Assembly: GCA_040905805.1 (NCBI GenBank)
Contig: JBBDQS010000003.1
Location: 17,630-64,103 of the forward strand
Direction of reading: 5' to 3'
DNA from: Egibacteraceae bacterium
GTDB taxonomy: Bacteria > Actinomycetota > Nitriliruptoria > Euzebyales > Egibacteraceae
DNA length: 46,474 nucleotides
Of the stretch, positions 32,830-40,414 are shown in pieces. The translations under genes and the position numbers were made by a program. The stretch's first letter is position 1, and every line of letters starts with the position of its first letter. Below the pieces are notes generated by a model. That model was not told the DNA's origin. It made no database searches and was given only the letters and a program-made list of their open reading frames with translations.

Positions 32830-34172
32830 GCACCGAGCTGCTCGAGGTGCTCGACCGCATCGTCGGCCGTGCCGGCGCCGGCGAGGGCGTCGAGGCGTAC
32901 GGGGTCGACGAGACCGAGACCTCGGTCAGCGTGTACGGCGGCGAGGTGGAGTCGCTGTCGAGCGCACGCACCAGAGGTGTCGGCATCCGCGTGGTGGACG
33001 GCGGGCGCATCGGCTACGCCTACGCCGCCGACACGAGCGAGGCCGCCCTGGGCGACGCGCTCGACGAGGCCCGGGCCAACGCCGCGGTCGGCACCCCCGA
33101 CGAGGCCAACGTGCTGCCCGGCGGCGGCGCCTTGCCTGACATGCCCGAGCTCTACGACCCGGCGTTCGCGGAGGCCACCACCGAGGAGAAGATCGACCTC
33201 GCGTTGCGCCTGGAGGCTGCCGCCCGCGCCGGGGACAAGATCAAGGGCATCGATGCGGCCCGCTACGGCGACGGGGAACGCACGGCGGCGATCGCGTCGA
33301 CCACGGGGGTGCGCGGCGCGTACCGGCGGGCCGACGCCTTCGTGATGGTCGAGGCCCTGGCCGAGGCCGACGGCGCCACGACCAGCGCCTACGGCCTCGA
33401 CGTCCGCCGCACCCCGGCGGCGCTCGACGTCGACGCGGCCGCCGCCGAGGCCGCGCAGCGGGCCGCGCGCCTGCTCGGCGGTCGCAAGCCGGCCAGCGCG
33501 CGCATCCCGGTCATCCTCGACCCGTTCGCGACCGCGTCGCTGCTCGGGGTGATGGCCGGCGGCCTCGTCGCCGAGGCCGTGCAGAAGGGCCGCAGCCTCT
33601 TCGCCGACAAGGTCGGCGAGCGGCTCGGCGGGGACCACCTGACGCTGGTCGACGACGGCCGCCTGCTCGACGGTCTGGCGGCGGCCCCGTGGGACGGCGA
33701 GGGCGTGCCGACGGGCAGGACCGCCCTCATCGACGCGGGCGTGCTGGCCCGGTTCCTGCACAACACCCACTCGGCGGTCAAGGACGGCGTGGCCAGCACC
33801 GGCAACGCGAGCCGGTCGGGTTTCAAGTCCCCGCCCGGGGTGAGCCCCAGCAACCTGTTCCTCGCGCCCGGTCCCGACGGGCCCGAGGCACTTCTCGCCC
33901 GGGCCGGCACCGCGTTCTACTGCCAGCAGATCATGGGGGTGCACTCGGGCGCGAACCCTGTCACGGGTGATGTCAGCGTCGCGGCGGCGGGACTGATGGT
34001 CCGCGACGGCGAGTTCGCCGAGTCCGTCCGCGAGGCGTCGGTGGCCGGCACGATCCCGGGCATGCTCGCCGGGATGGTCGCCATCGGCTCGGACCTGCGC
34101 TTCCTGCCGATGGGCGGGGGCATGGGCGGGGTGACCCTGCTGGTCGAGGGCATGACGCTGTCGGGCGCCTGA
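32826..34172 (+). CDS. tldE: TldE/PmbA subunit of the TldD/TldE protease
   Basis: The 448-residue partner of TldD lacks the zinc-binding H-E-x3-H. It has the PmbA pattern: Y-G-G-E-V-E-S-L-S-S-A, G-V-G-I-R-V-V-D-G-G-R-I-G-Y-A-Y, P-V-I-L-D-P-F-A-T-A-S-L-L, F-L-H-N-T-H-S-A and I-M-G-V-H-S-G-A-N-P-V-T-G-D-V-S. The ATG at 32826 overlaps the tldD stop by 4 bp. An ABC exporter operon follows 11 bp downstream, so five genes may be one transcript. Confidence 0.94.
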   Translation: MSTELLEVLDRIVGRAGAGEGVEAYGVDETETSVSVYGGEVESLSSARTRGVGIRVVDGGRIGYAYAADTSEAALGDALDEARANAAVGTPDEANVLPGGGALPDMPELYDPAFAEATTEEKIDLALRLEAAARAGDKIKGIDAARYGDGERTAAIASTTGVRGAYRRADAFVMVEALAEADGATTSAYGLDVRRTPAALDVDAAAAEAAQRAARLLGGRKPASARIPVILDPFATASLLGVMAGGLVAEAVQKGRSLFADKVGERLGGDHLTLVDDGRLLDGLAAAPWDGEGVPTGRTALIDAGVLARFLHNTHSAVKDGVASTGNASRSGFKSPPGVSPSNLFLAPGPDGPEALLARAGTAFYCQQIMGVHSGANPVTGDVSVAAAGLMVRDGEFAESVREASVAGTIPGMLAGMVAIGSDLRFLPMGGGMGGVTLLVEGMTLSGA

Positions 34173-34183
34173 GGGGGGAGGCC

Positions 34184-35173
34184 ATGGCTGAGCCGGCGTC
34201 GGCGGCCACGGAGGCCGTCGGGGAGGGGCTGGGCGAGGATCCGGTGCTGGCCTGCGACGGCCTGCGCAAGTCCTTCGGCGATCTCACCGCCGTGGACGGG
34301 ATCTCCTTCGCCATCGCCCACGGTGAGGCCTACGGGCTGCTCGGTCCGAACGGGGCCGGCAAGACGACCGTCATCTCGATGCTGTGCGGCCTGCTGGTGC
34401 CGGACGGCGGGACGGTCACCGTCGCCGGACACTCGGTGACCGCCGACGCCCGGCACGCCAAGGCCGCGATCGGCTACGTCCCCCAGGACGTCGCCCTGTT
34501 CCCGGACCTGACCGCCCGGGAGAACCTCGCCTTCTTCGGGCGTCTCTACGGGCTGCGGGGCGCGCCGCTGCGCGATCGCGTCGAGTCCACGCTCGCGGTC
34601 GTCGGGCTCACCGACCGCGGCGGCGACCGCGTCGAGACCTACTCGGGCGGGATGAAGCGGCGGGTGAACATCGCCGCGGGCCTGCTCCACGAACCGCAGC
34701 TGGTCGTGCTGGACGAGCCGACCGTCGGCGTGGACCCCCAGAGCCGCAACGCGATCCTCGAGTCCGTCGCCGCCCTGTCGGGCGCCGGCACCGCCATCCT
34801 CTACACCAGCCACTACATGGAGGAGGTCGAGCGCCTGTGCGACCGGGTCGGCATCATCGACTCCGGGCGCATGGTGGCCGAGGGGACCCGCCGCCAGCTG
34901 GTCTCCCGCCTCGGCCAGCGCGATCGCGTCGAGCTGGTCGTCGATGGTGACGCCGCGGGCGTCGCGCGGGCGTGCGAGCGCCTCGAGGGCGTCCACGAGG
35001 CGATCACCACCGACCAGGCCGTGACCCTGCTCGTGACGAACGGGCGCGGGCTGCTCGCCGACGTCATGGGTGCCGCCGCCGCGTCGGGGTCCACGGTCAC
35101 CAGCGTCGAGGTGATCGAACCCGACCTCGAGGCGGTCTTCCTGCACCTCACCGGCAAGGCGCTGCGGGACTGA
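34184..35173 (+). CDS. ABC exporter ATP-binding protein (DrrA/CcmA-like)
   Basis: The 329-residue ATPase has Walker A G-P-N-G-A-G-K-T-T (about 54-62), signature Y-S-G-G-M-K-R-R, Walker B L-V-V-L-D-E-P-T-V-G-V-D-P-Q-S-R and the switch His in S-H-Y-M-E-E-V. The C-terminal domain (about 235-329) is as in multidrug/ABC-2 type exporters. A strong GGGGGGAGG site precedes the ATG. It is coupled to the first permease by a TGATG overlap. Together with the two permease genes it should export a lipid, drug or peptide; the substrate is unknown. Confidence 0.93.
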   Translation: MAEPASAATEAVGEGLGEDPVLACDGLRKSFGDLTAVDGISFAIAHGEAYGLLGPNGAGKTTVISMLCGLLVPDGGTVTVAGHSVTADARHAKAAIGYVPQDVALFPDLTARENLAFFGRLYGLRGAPLRDRVESTLAVVGLTDRGGDRVETYSGGMKRRVNIAAGLLHEPQLVVLDEPTVGVDPQSRNAILESVAALSGAGTAILYTSHYMEEVERLCDRVGIIDSGRMVAEGTRRQLVSRLGQRDRVELVVDGDAAGVARACERLEGVHEAITTDQAVTLLVTNGRGLLADVMGAAAASGSTVTSVEVIEPDLEAVFLHLTGKALRD

Positions 35174-36318
35174 TGCGCGCGGCCTTCGACATCGCCGTGC
35201 GGGACCTCCGCGCCCGGCTGCGCGACCGCTCGGCGCTCATCACGGCGTTCGTCGCCCCGCTCGGCCTCGCGGTGATCCTGTCGCTCGCCCTCGGCTCGAC
35301 CGGCGGCGTGTCCGTCACCATCGCCCTCGCCGACGAGGACGGGGACCGGATCGGCCAGGCGATCACCGGGGCGCTCGGCGCCGACGTCTTCACCGTCGTC
35401 GAGGTCGCCGATGCGGCGTCGGTACGCACCGCCGTCCGCGACGACGAGGCCGGCGCGGGGATCGTCGTGCCCGCCGGAACCTCCGAATCGGTCACCGCGG
35501 GAGACCCCGCCGCCCTGCAGGTCATCGGCCCCACGGGCGGGCTGGCCGGAGACCTCGCTGTCGCCGTCGCACGCGGCGTCGCCGCCGGGTTCGAACGTGG
35601 CCGCCAGGTCGTGGAGATCGCGGTGCGCTCCGGGGAGGTGGACCCGGCCGCCGCTGCCGCCCTGGTCCCGGCCGCGCTGTCCGCCGACCCGGTCGTCGCC
35701 CTCGTGGACGAGCCCGTGGCCGGCTCGCTGCCCGACGCGGCGAGCTACTTCGGCCCGGCGATGGCGGTGTTCTTCGTGTTCTTCGTCGTCGGGGCGGGTC
35801 CCCAGGGGCTGCTGCACCAGCGCAAGCAGGGCAGCCTCGCCCGCCTCGCCGCGGCCCCGATCCCACGCGCGTCGATCCTCGTCGGCACCGCGCTGTCGGT
35901 CTTCGTGCTCGCGCTGGGTTGCATCGCCACCCTGTGGCTCGTCATGAGCGTCGGCTTCGGCGCGACCTGGGGCCACCCGGTCGGGGTCGTCGTGCTCGCC
36001 GTGGCGATCACGCTGGCCGCCGCGGCGATCACGACGCTCATCGCGACCCTGGCGCGCACCGAGGAGCAGGTGAACGGGTGGACGTCGGTGATCGTGTTCA
36101 CCCTCGCCCTGCTCGGCGGCTCGTTCGGTTCGCTGCCGGCGGGCCTGGAGCCGTTGTCGCTTGCGACCCCGAACGGGCTCGCCCTGCGCGGGTTGGTCGA
36201 CCTGGCCTCGGGCGGGGGCCTGGAGGTCGTGGTGGTGCCCCTGGTCGGCATCGCGGCGTTCACCGTGGTTGCCCTGGCGGTCGCCCTGCCGCGCGCGGAC
36301 CGGTTGGTGACGCTGTGA
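35173..36318 (+). CDS. ABC-2 type exporter permease (first)
   Basis: The 381-residue protein has one N-terminal membrane segment (A-F-V-A-P-L-G-L-A-V-I-L-S-L-A-L-G). A large extracytoplasmic region (about 45-190) follows, then five membrane segments from A-S-Y-F-G-P-A-M-A-V-F-F-V-F-F-V-V. The cytoplasmic link carries R-K-Q-G-S-L-A-R-L-A-A-A-P-I-P-R, the ABC-2 permease motif. It overlaps both neighbours by a few bases (TGATG upstream, GTGA downstream). Confidence 0.92.
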   Translation: MRAAFDIAVRDLRARLRDRSALITAFVAPLGLAVILSLALGSTGGVSVTIALADEDGDRIGQAITGALGADVFTVVEVADAASVRTAVRDDEAGAGIVVPAGTSESVTAGDPAALQVIGPTGGLAGDLAVAVARGVAAGFERGRQVVEIAVRSGEVDPAAAAALVPAALSADPVVALVDEPVAGSLPDAASYFGPAMAVFFVFFVVGAGPQGLLHQRKQGSLARLAAAPIPRASILVGTALSVFVLALGCIATLWLVMSVGFGATWGHPVGVVVLAVAITLAAAAITTLIATLARTEEQVNGWTSVIVFTLALLGGSFGSLPAGLEPLSLATPNGLALRGLVDLASGGGLEVVVVPLVGIAAFTVVALAVALPRADRLVTL

Positions 36319-37535
36319 GCGTGACCGCCCCCCCACTTCCACCGGCGCGGGAGCCGACTCCCGTGCGACCGTCTGCGCCGCGAGCCGTGGCGGCCATCGT
36401 CGTGACGGCGCTGCGCCGCGTCGTCCGCGACCGCATCGGTCTGTTCTTCATCGTCGTGCTGCCGTTCATCGTGATCCTGCTGTTCGGTGCCGGCGCAGGC
36501 GACGGCCGGGATTCCTCCTTGCCCGTCGGCGTGGTCGGCGACGCGTTCGGCGGTGCGCTCGTGGAGGCGCTGGAGGCCGAGCCGGCGCTCGCGATCCGCG
36601 ACTTCGACGATGTCGACGCGCTCACCGGCGCGGTGCGCCGCCGCGACGTCGTCGGCGGTGTCGTGGTGCCCGGCGCGGCCGAGGGCGCTGACCCCGGCGC
36701 AGCCGGCACGATCCAGGTGCGGTGGGTCGGCGACCCCGCGTCGCAGGACGCACCGGCCGCGCGCATCGCGGTCGAGTCGGCGATCGCCGAGCTCGACGCG
36801 CGACGTGTGGCGCTGCGTGTGGCCGTCGACGAGCTCGGGCTCTCCGCCGCGGCGGCCCGCGCGGCGGCCGCGGGCCTCGGCGAGGAACCGTTGCTGGCGG
36901 TGGAGCAGGAGCGCACCGACGAGGAGTCGCTGTCCTTCGGTGTCGACGAGTCGTCGCAGCACAACCTCGTGCTGTTCGTGTTCATCACCTCGCTGACGGG
37001 CGGGGCGGCGCTCATCGAGTCACGCCGGCTCGGCACGGCCCAGCGCATGCTCGCCTCACCGGCCTCGGCGGGGACCGTCCTCATCGGCGAGGCGGCCGCT
37101 CGGTTCGCCATCGCCCTCGGCCAGGCGCTCATCGTGCTCGCCGGTGCGTCGCTGCTGTTCGGCGCCGATTGGGGAGACCCCGTCGCCGTCGCCGCGGTCA
37201 TCGTGGTCTTCTCCCTCGTCGGCACCGGCGCCGCGATGCTGTTCGGTGCGGTGCTCGACAACACCGAGCAGGCGTCGGCGATCGCCGCGCCGCTGGGCAT
37301 CGGGCTCGGCATGCTCGGCGGGGCGCTGTGGCCGCTGGAGATCGTGCCGCCGGTGATGCAGACGATCGGCCGGGCGGTGCCCCACTCGTGGGCGATCGGG
37401 GCGCTGCGCGAGGTCGGCACCCACGGCGGTGGCCTCACCGATGTGCTCGGGGCGCTCGGCGTGCTCGCCGGCTTCGCCGTCGTGCTCCTCGCCGTGGCGA
37501 CCTGGCGCCTGGGCATCAGCCTCCGCGGCGGCTAG
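36315..37535 (+). CDS. ABC-2 type exporter permease (second)
   Basis: The protein has about 406 residues from GTG 36315, which overlaps the previous stop; GTG 36321 is an alternative. It has the same architecture as its neighbour: membrane segment R-I-G-L-F-F-I-V-V-L-P-F-I-V-I-L-L-F, extracytoplasmic region, then five segments starting at N-L-V-L-F-V-F-I-T-S. The cytoplasmic motif is S-R-R-L-G-T-A-Q-R-M-L-A-S-P-A-S. The two permeases likely form a heterodimer with the ATPase. Its stop overlaps the uppP stop on the other strand by 4 bp. Confidence 0.91.
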   Translation: MSVTAPPLPPAREPTPVRPSAPRAVAAIVVTALRRVVRDRIGLFFIVVLPFIVILLFGAGAGDGRDSSLPVGVVGDAFGGALVEALEAEPALAIRDFDDVDALTGAVRRRDVVGGVVVPGAAEGADPGAAGTIQVRWVGDPASQDAPAARIAVESAIAELDARRVALRVAVDELGLSAAAARAAAAGLGEEPLLAVEQERTDEESLSFGVDESSQHNLVLFVFITSLTGGAALIESRRLGTAQRMLASPASAGTVLIGEAAARFAIALGQALIVLAGASLLFGADWGDPVAVAAVIVVFSLVGTGAAMLFGAVLDNTEQASAIAAPLGIGLGMLGGALWPLEIVPPVMQTIGRAVPHSWAIGALREVGTHGGGLTDVLGALGVLAGFAVVLLAVATWRLGISLRGG

Positions 37536-38497
37536 ACGGAGCTCGGCGGCCCGAGCGCGGCGTAGGCCACGAGCCCCAGCACCCCGGCGACGACGAGGTA
37601 GCGGGCGAACACCACCAGGCTCGTGCGAGCCACAAGGCGCACCAGGAACGCGATCGCCAGGTACCCCGAGACGAACGCCGCCAGGACCCCGGCGGCGATG
37701 GCCCCGCCAGGGACCGGGCCCGGTTCTCCGAGGTCGGGCAGGCTCACGATCGAGGCGCCCACCATCGCGGGCAGGGCCATGAGGAACGAGAAGCGCGTCG
37801 CCGCCTCGCGCGTCATCCCCGAGGCCACACCGGCCATGATGGTGGCCCCTGACCGCGACATCCCGGGGAGCAGCGCGAGGGTCTGGGCCAACCCCACGGT
37901 GACCGCCTCGCGCACGCTCATGGCCTCGAGGTCCTTGCCGTCGGGGTCGGCGGCGTCCGCGCCCACGGCGAGGTCGTGGGTGACGATCGGGGCGGCCCGC
38001 TCGGGTGTGACGACCGTCGCCGCGGGCAGCTCCGCGTCGTCGTCCGCGGGGGCGCGCGGTGGCGTGGCGGCGCTCACCCGGCGGGATCGCAGCTTCTCGC
38101 CCCCGATCAGCACCGCGGCCGTGACGAACAGCATCACCGCCGCCACCAGCGGGGTCTCGAACAGCTCCTCGACGGTCGACTTCAGGGTGAGCCCGACGAC
38201 CGCGACCGGCAGGCTCGCCACCGCGAGCAGCACGACCAGCTTGCGGTACAGGCGGCTCTCGCGGTCCGACCCGCGGCGGAGCACCGCGGTCGCCATGCCG
38301 CCCAGCTCCGTGCGGAAGTAGACGACGATGGCGCCCGCCGTGCCGGCGTGCAGCGCCACGTCGAACGCGAGGCCCGGCCGTTGCCACCCGAGGACGTAGG
38401 GGATCAGCACGAGGTGCCCGCTCGACGACACCGGGATGAACTCGGTCAGGCCCTGGACGACGCCGAGGGCGATGGCCTGCAGCCAGTCGGTGATCAC
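37532..38497 (-). CDS. uppP: Undecaprenyl-diphosphate phosphatase (UppP/BacA)
   Basis: The 321-residue membrane enzyme regenerates undecaprenyl phosphate, the lipid carrier of cell-wall precursors. Both active-site blocks are visible: L-T-E-F-I-P-V-S-S-S-G-H-L (about 17-29) and L-P-G-M-S-R-S-G-A-T-I (about 203-213). It is about 50 residues longer than usual because of a hydrophilic insertion (about 118-180, rich in Ala, Asp and Glu) in a loop between membrane segments. The ATG at 38497 gives the standard N terminus. It ends in a 4-bp convergent overlap with the exporter gene. Confidence 0.95.
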   Translation of the reverse strand: MITDWLQAIALGVVQGLTEFIPVSSSGHLVLIPYVLGWQRPGLAFDVALHAGTAGAIVVYFRTELGGMATAVLRRGSDRESRLYRKLVVLLAVASLPVAVVGLTLKSTVEELFETPLVAAVMLFVTAAVLIGGEKLRSRRVSAATPPRAPADDDAELPAATVVTPERAAPIVTHDLAVGADAADPDGKDLEAMSVREAVTVGLAQTLALLPGMSRSGATIMAGVASGMTREAATRFSFLMALPAMVGASIVSLPDLGEPGPVPGGAIAAGVLAAFVSGYLAIAFLVRLVARTSLVVFARYLVVAGVLGLVAYAALGPPSSV

Positions 38498-38542
38498 GGG
38501 GGTGTGCTCCTTCGGGGCGCGACGGCGCGCGCGGCGCGGATC

Positions 38543-39253
38543 TTAGTCCAGGTCGCCGGTGGCCTGCGGCGCGGGGACGTGGGTGAGCAGCAGGCGGCCG
38601 AGGGCCAGGCCGGTGGTCGCCGGTCCGACCTCGGTGTCCCCGTCGAGTGCGACGAGGGCCGTGGGGGAGGAGCCGTCCTCGCGGACCTCGAGCACCGGCC
38701 GTGACCGGGCGACCAACGAGGCGGGCTCCTCACCCGGGCCCAGCACCCACACGTCGACCCACCCGCCCGCCGTGACACGCCAGCCGTCCTCGATGGGGAC
38801 GGGGACGGCCCGCTGGCCCTCCGCCAAGCCGGCTGCCGGGCCCCTGGGGTCGAGATGGCTGGTGGTCAGCACGGCGCCCTCGGGCAGCGCCAGCGCCAGG
38901 ACCGCGCCGTCACCAGGCGCCCTTGTGACCGCGGTGGGGGGCACGGCATCGGGCGGGAGCCCGACCTGGCGCACCGCGGTCACCGCGGCGCCCACGGCCA
39001 GGTCGCTGGTGGCGACGAGCACCCGGACCGGTGCCCCGCCCCAGCGGTGCTCGGCGGCCACGATGCGGGCCTGGACGCCCGCTGCCGTGATCGCCAGGAC
39101 GAGCACGACGACCAGGACTCGCCTGCGTGGCCGCAGGGACGACCAGCGCTCGGACGCCGCATCGAGGGGGCGGGGCAGCACCGGGTACGGGCCGTCCATC
39201 CCGGCGCGCAGCCGGTGGAGGACCGAGGGGCGATGGGGCGCGGGGGGGGCCAT
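38543..39253 (-). CDS. SAF-domain protein with one membrane segment (CpaB/RcpC-like)
   Basis: The 236-residue protein has a basic N terminus (S-L-R-P-R-R-R), one membrane segment (V-L-V-V-V-L-V-L-A-I-T-A-A-G-V) and an SAF-type domain: V-R-V-L-V-A-T-S-D-L-A-V-G-A-A-V, L-P-E-G-A-V-L-T-T-S-H-L, R-A-V-P-V-P-I and V-D-V-W-V-L-G. It resembles the CpaB family linked to Flp pili, but no other pilus gene is nearby, so the role is open. ATG 39253 is chosen; the upstream extension overlaps the FmdB gene. Confidence 0.75.
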   Translation of the reverse strand: MAPPAPHRPSVLHRLRAGMDGPYPVLPRPLDAASERWSSLRPRRRVLVVVLVLAITAAGVQARIVAAEHRWGGAPVRVLVATSDLAVGAAVTAVRQVGLPPDAVPPTAVTRAPGDGAVLALALPEGAVLTTSHLDPRGPAAGLAEGQRAVPVPIEDGWRVTAGGWVDVWVLGPGEEPASLVARSRPVLEVREDGSSPTALVALDGDTEVGPATTGLALGRLLLTHVPAPQATGDLD

Positions 39254-39314
39254 GCGGACAGCATGACGCCGCCGCCCCCACCGCGGGGACCACGGTCCCC
39301 CCGGGTGTGGAGAA

Positions 39315-39728
39315 CTACGCGGACTCCGCCGTCCCGCGGTGCTCGGAGGACTTGGAGCCGCTCGACTTGCCGTCGCCCGACTTGCCGTCGCCTGCCTTGG
39401 CGTCGCCGGCCTTGGCGTCGCCCCCCTTGGCGTCGCCCGACTTCGCGCTGTCCGACCCCGAGGTGCTCGGCGTGGAGTCCCCGCTGCCGGACTTCTTGGC
39501 GTCCTTGCCGTCCTTTGCGGCCGGGCCATCGCCCGACGACTTGGCCTGCTTCTGGCGGGTGTCGGTCACGTAGTAGCCCGAGCCCTTGAAGATGATCCCC
39601 GCGGCGCTGAAGACCTTGCGCAGCGAGCCGCCGCAGGTGCCGCAGGTGGTCAGCGCCTCATCCTTGAACGACTGCACGACCTCGAGGTGTTGGCCGCACT
39701 CGCGGCACGCGTACTCGTAGGTGGGCAA
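39315..39728 (-). CDS. FmdB family zinc-ribbon protein with disordered repeat tail
   Basis: The 137-residue protein begins M-P-T-Y-E-Y-A-C-R-E-C-G and has a second pair C-G-T-C-G-G, a four-cysteine zinc ribbon (residues about 8-36). The rest is predicted to be disordered and is dominated by K/S/G/D repeats (G-D-A-K and G-D-G-K) encoded by 15-bp DNA repeats. In M. tuberculosis the homologous Rv0991c product has been described as a redox-regulated chaperone with a disordered tail. The gene's place next to 5-FCL and galU is the same as there. Confidence 0.85.
   Translation of the reverse strand: MPTYEYACRECGQHLEVVQSFKDEALTTCGTCGGSLRKVFSAAGIIFKGSGYYVTDTRQKQAKSSGDGPAAKDGKDAKKSGSGDSTPSTSGSDSAKSGDAKGGDAKAGDAKAGDGKSGDGKSSGSKSSEHRGTAESA
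39366..39455 (-). repeat. Six degenerate 15-bp tandem repeats in the FmdB gene tail
   Basis: Units such as CTTGGCGTCGCCGGC (plus strand) follow each other at 39366, 39381, 39396, 39411, 39426 and 39441, the last more diverged. Each encodes a five-residue unit of the S/G-G-D-A/G-K type. The unit length keeps the frame when copy number changes. Confidence 0.85.
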
Positions 39729-39767
39729 AGGGTCCTCCCTGGTTGCGTCGGGGCCGGGACGGCCCGG

Positions 39768-40361
39768 TCAGGCGTCGACCCGAATGATGCCCGATTCGGT
39801 GACGAGGGCGTCCACGGCGGCGTCATGCGTCTCCGTGGGCACCGCGTCGACCAGCTGCACGTCGAAGGCGGCGCCGACCACCACGGTACCCGGCCCGACC
39901 TGGGCGAGCAGCCGGTCGAAGTGCCCGCCGCCGTAGCCGAGGCGGTGGCCCCGCCGGTCGAAGGCGAGGCCCGGGACGACGACGGCGTCGAGGATCGCCG
40001 GGTCCACCGGCCGCCGACACCCCGCCCGCGGCTCCGGCACCCCGCGCCAACCCGGGGCCAGGTCCCGGTCGAGGTCGGTCACCCGTCCGACCTCGAGCCG
40101 GTCGCCGTCGACCCACGGCAGGCAGAGGGTCCTTCCCGCCCGTAGGACGGACCGCAGGTAGGCGGGCAGGGCCACCTCGTGACCGAATGCGGCGTAGGCC
40201 AGGACGGTCTCGGCCGCCGCCAGCTCGGCGACCTCGGGCAGGTGGCGTGCGATGGCGGCGGACGCCGCCGCCCTGGTCGCTTCGGACAGGGCGGCGCGCT
40301 CGGTGAGCATGCGACCCCGCAGCGCCGCCTTGCGCGCCGCCGCCTGCTCCGTGTTGTTCAC
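39768..40361 (-). CDS. 5-formyltetrahydrofolate cyclo-ligase
   Basis: The 197-residue protein reads K-A-A-L-R-G-R-M-L-T-E-R at the N terminus (substrate-binding helix), then L-P-W-V-D-G-D-R-L-E-V-G and the ATP-binding loop D-R-R-G-H-R-L-G-Y-G-G-G-H-F-D-R. It converts 5-formyl-THF to 5,10-methenyl-THF using ATP. The length is normal. It is divergent from the GGDEF-like gene, with 53 bp between starts, and precedes FmdB in the same direction, a conserved actinobacterial order. Confidence 0.9.
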   Translation of the reverse strand: MNNTEQAAARKAALRGRMLTERAALSEATRAAASAAIARHLPEVAELAAAETVLAYAAFGHEVALPAYLRSVLRAGRTLCLPWVDGDRLEVGRVTDLDRDLAPGWRGVPEPRAGCRRPVDPAILDAVVVPGLAFDRRGHRLGYGGGHFDRLLAQVGPGTVVVGAAFDVQLVDAVPTETHDAAVDALVTESGIIRVDA

Positions 40362-40414
40362 TGCGTCACCGCCGAATCACCCTCCGCGAGCGCATCGTCC
40401 ATGGGGCTGTCATC

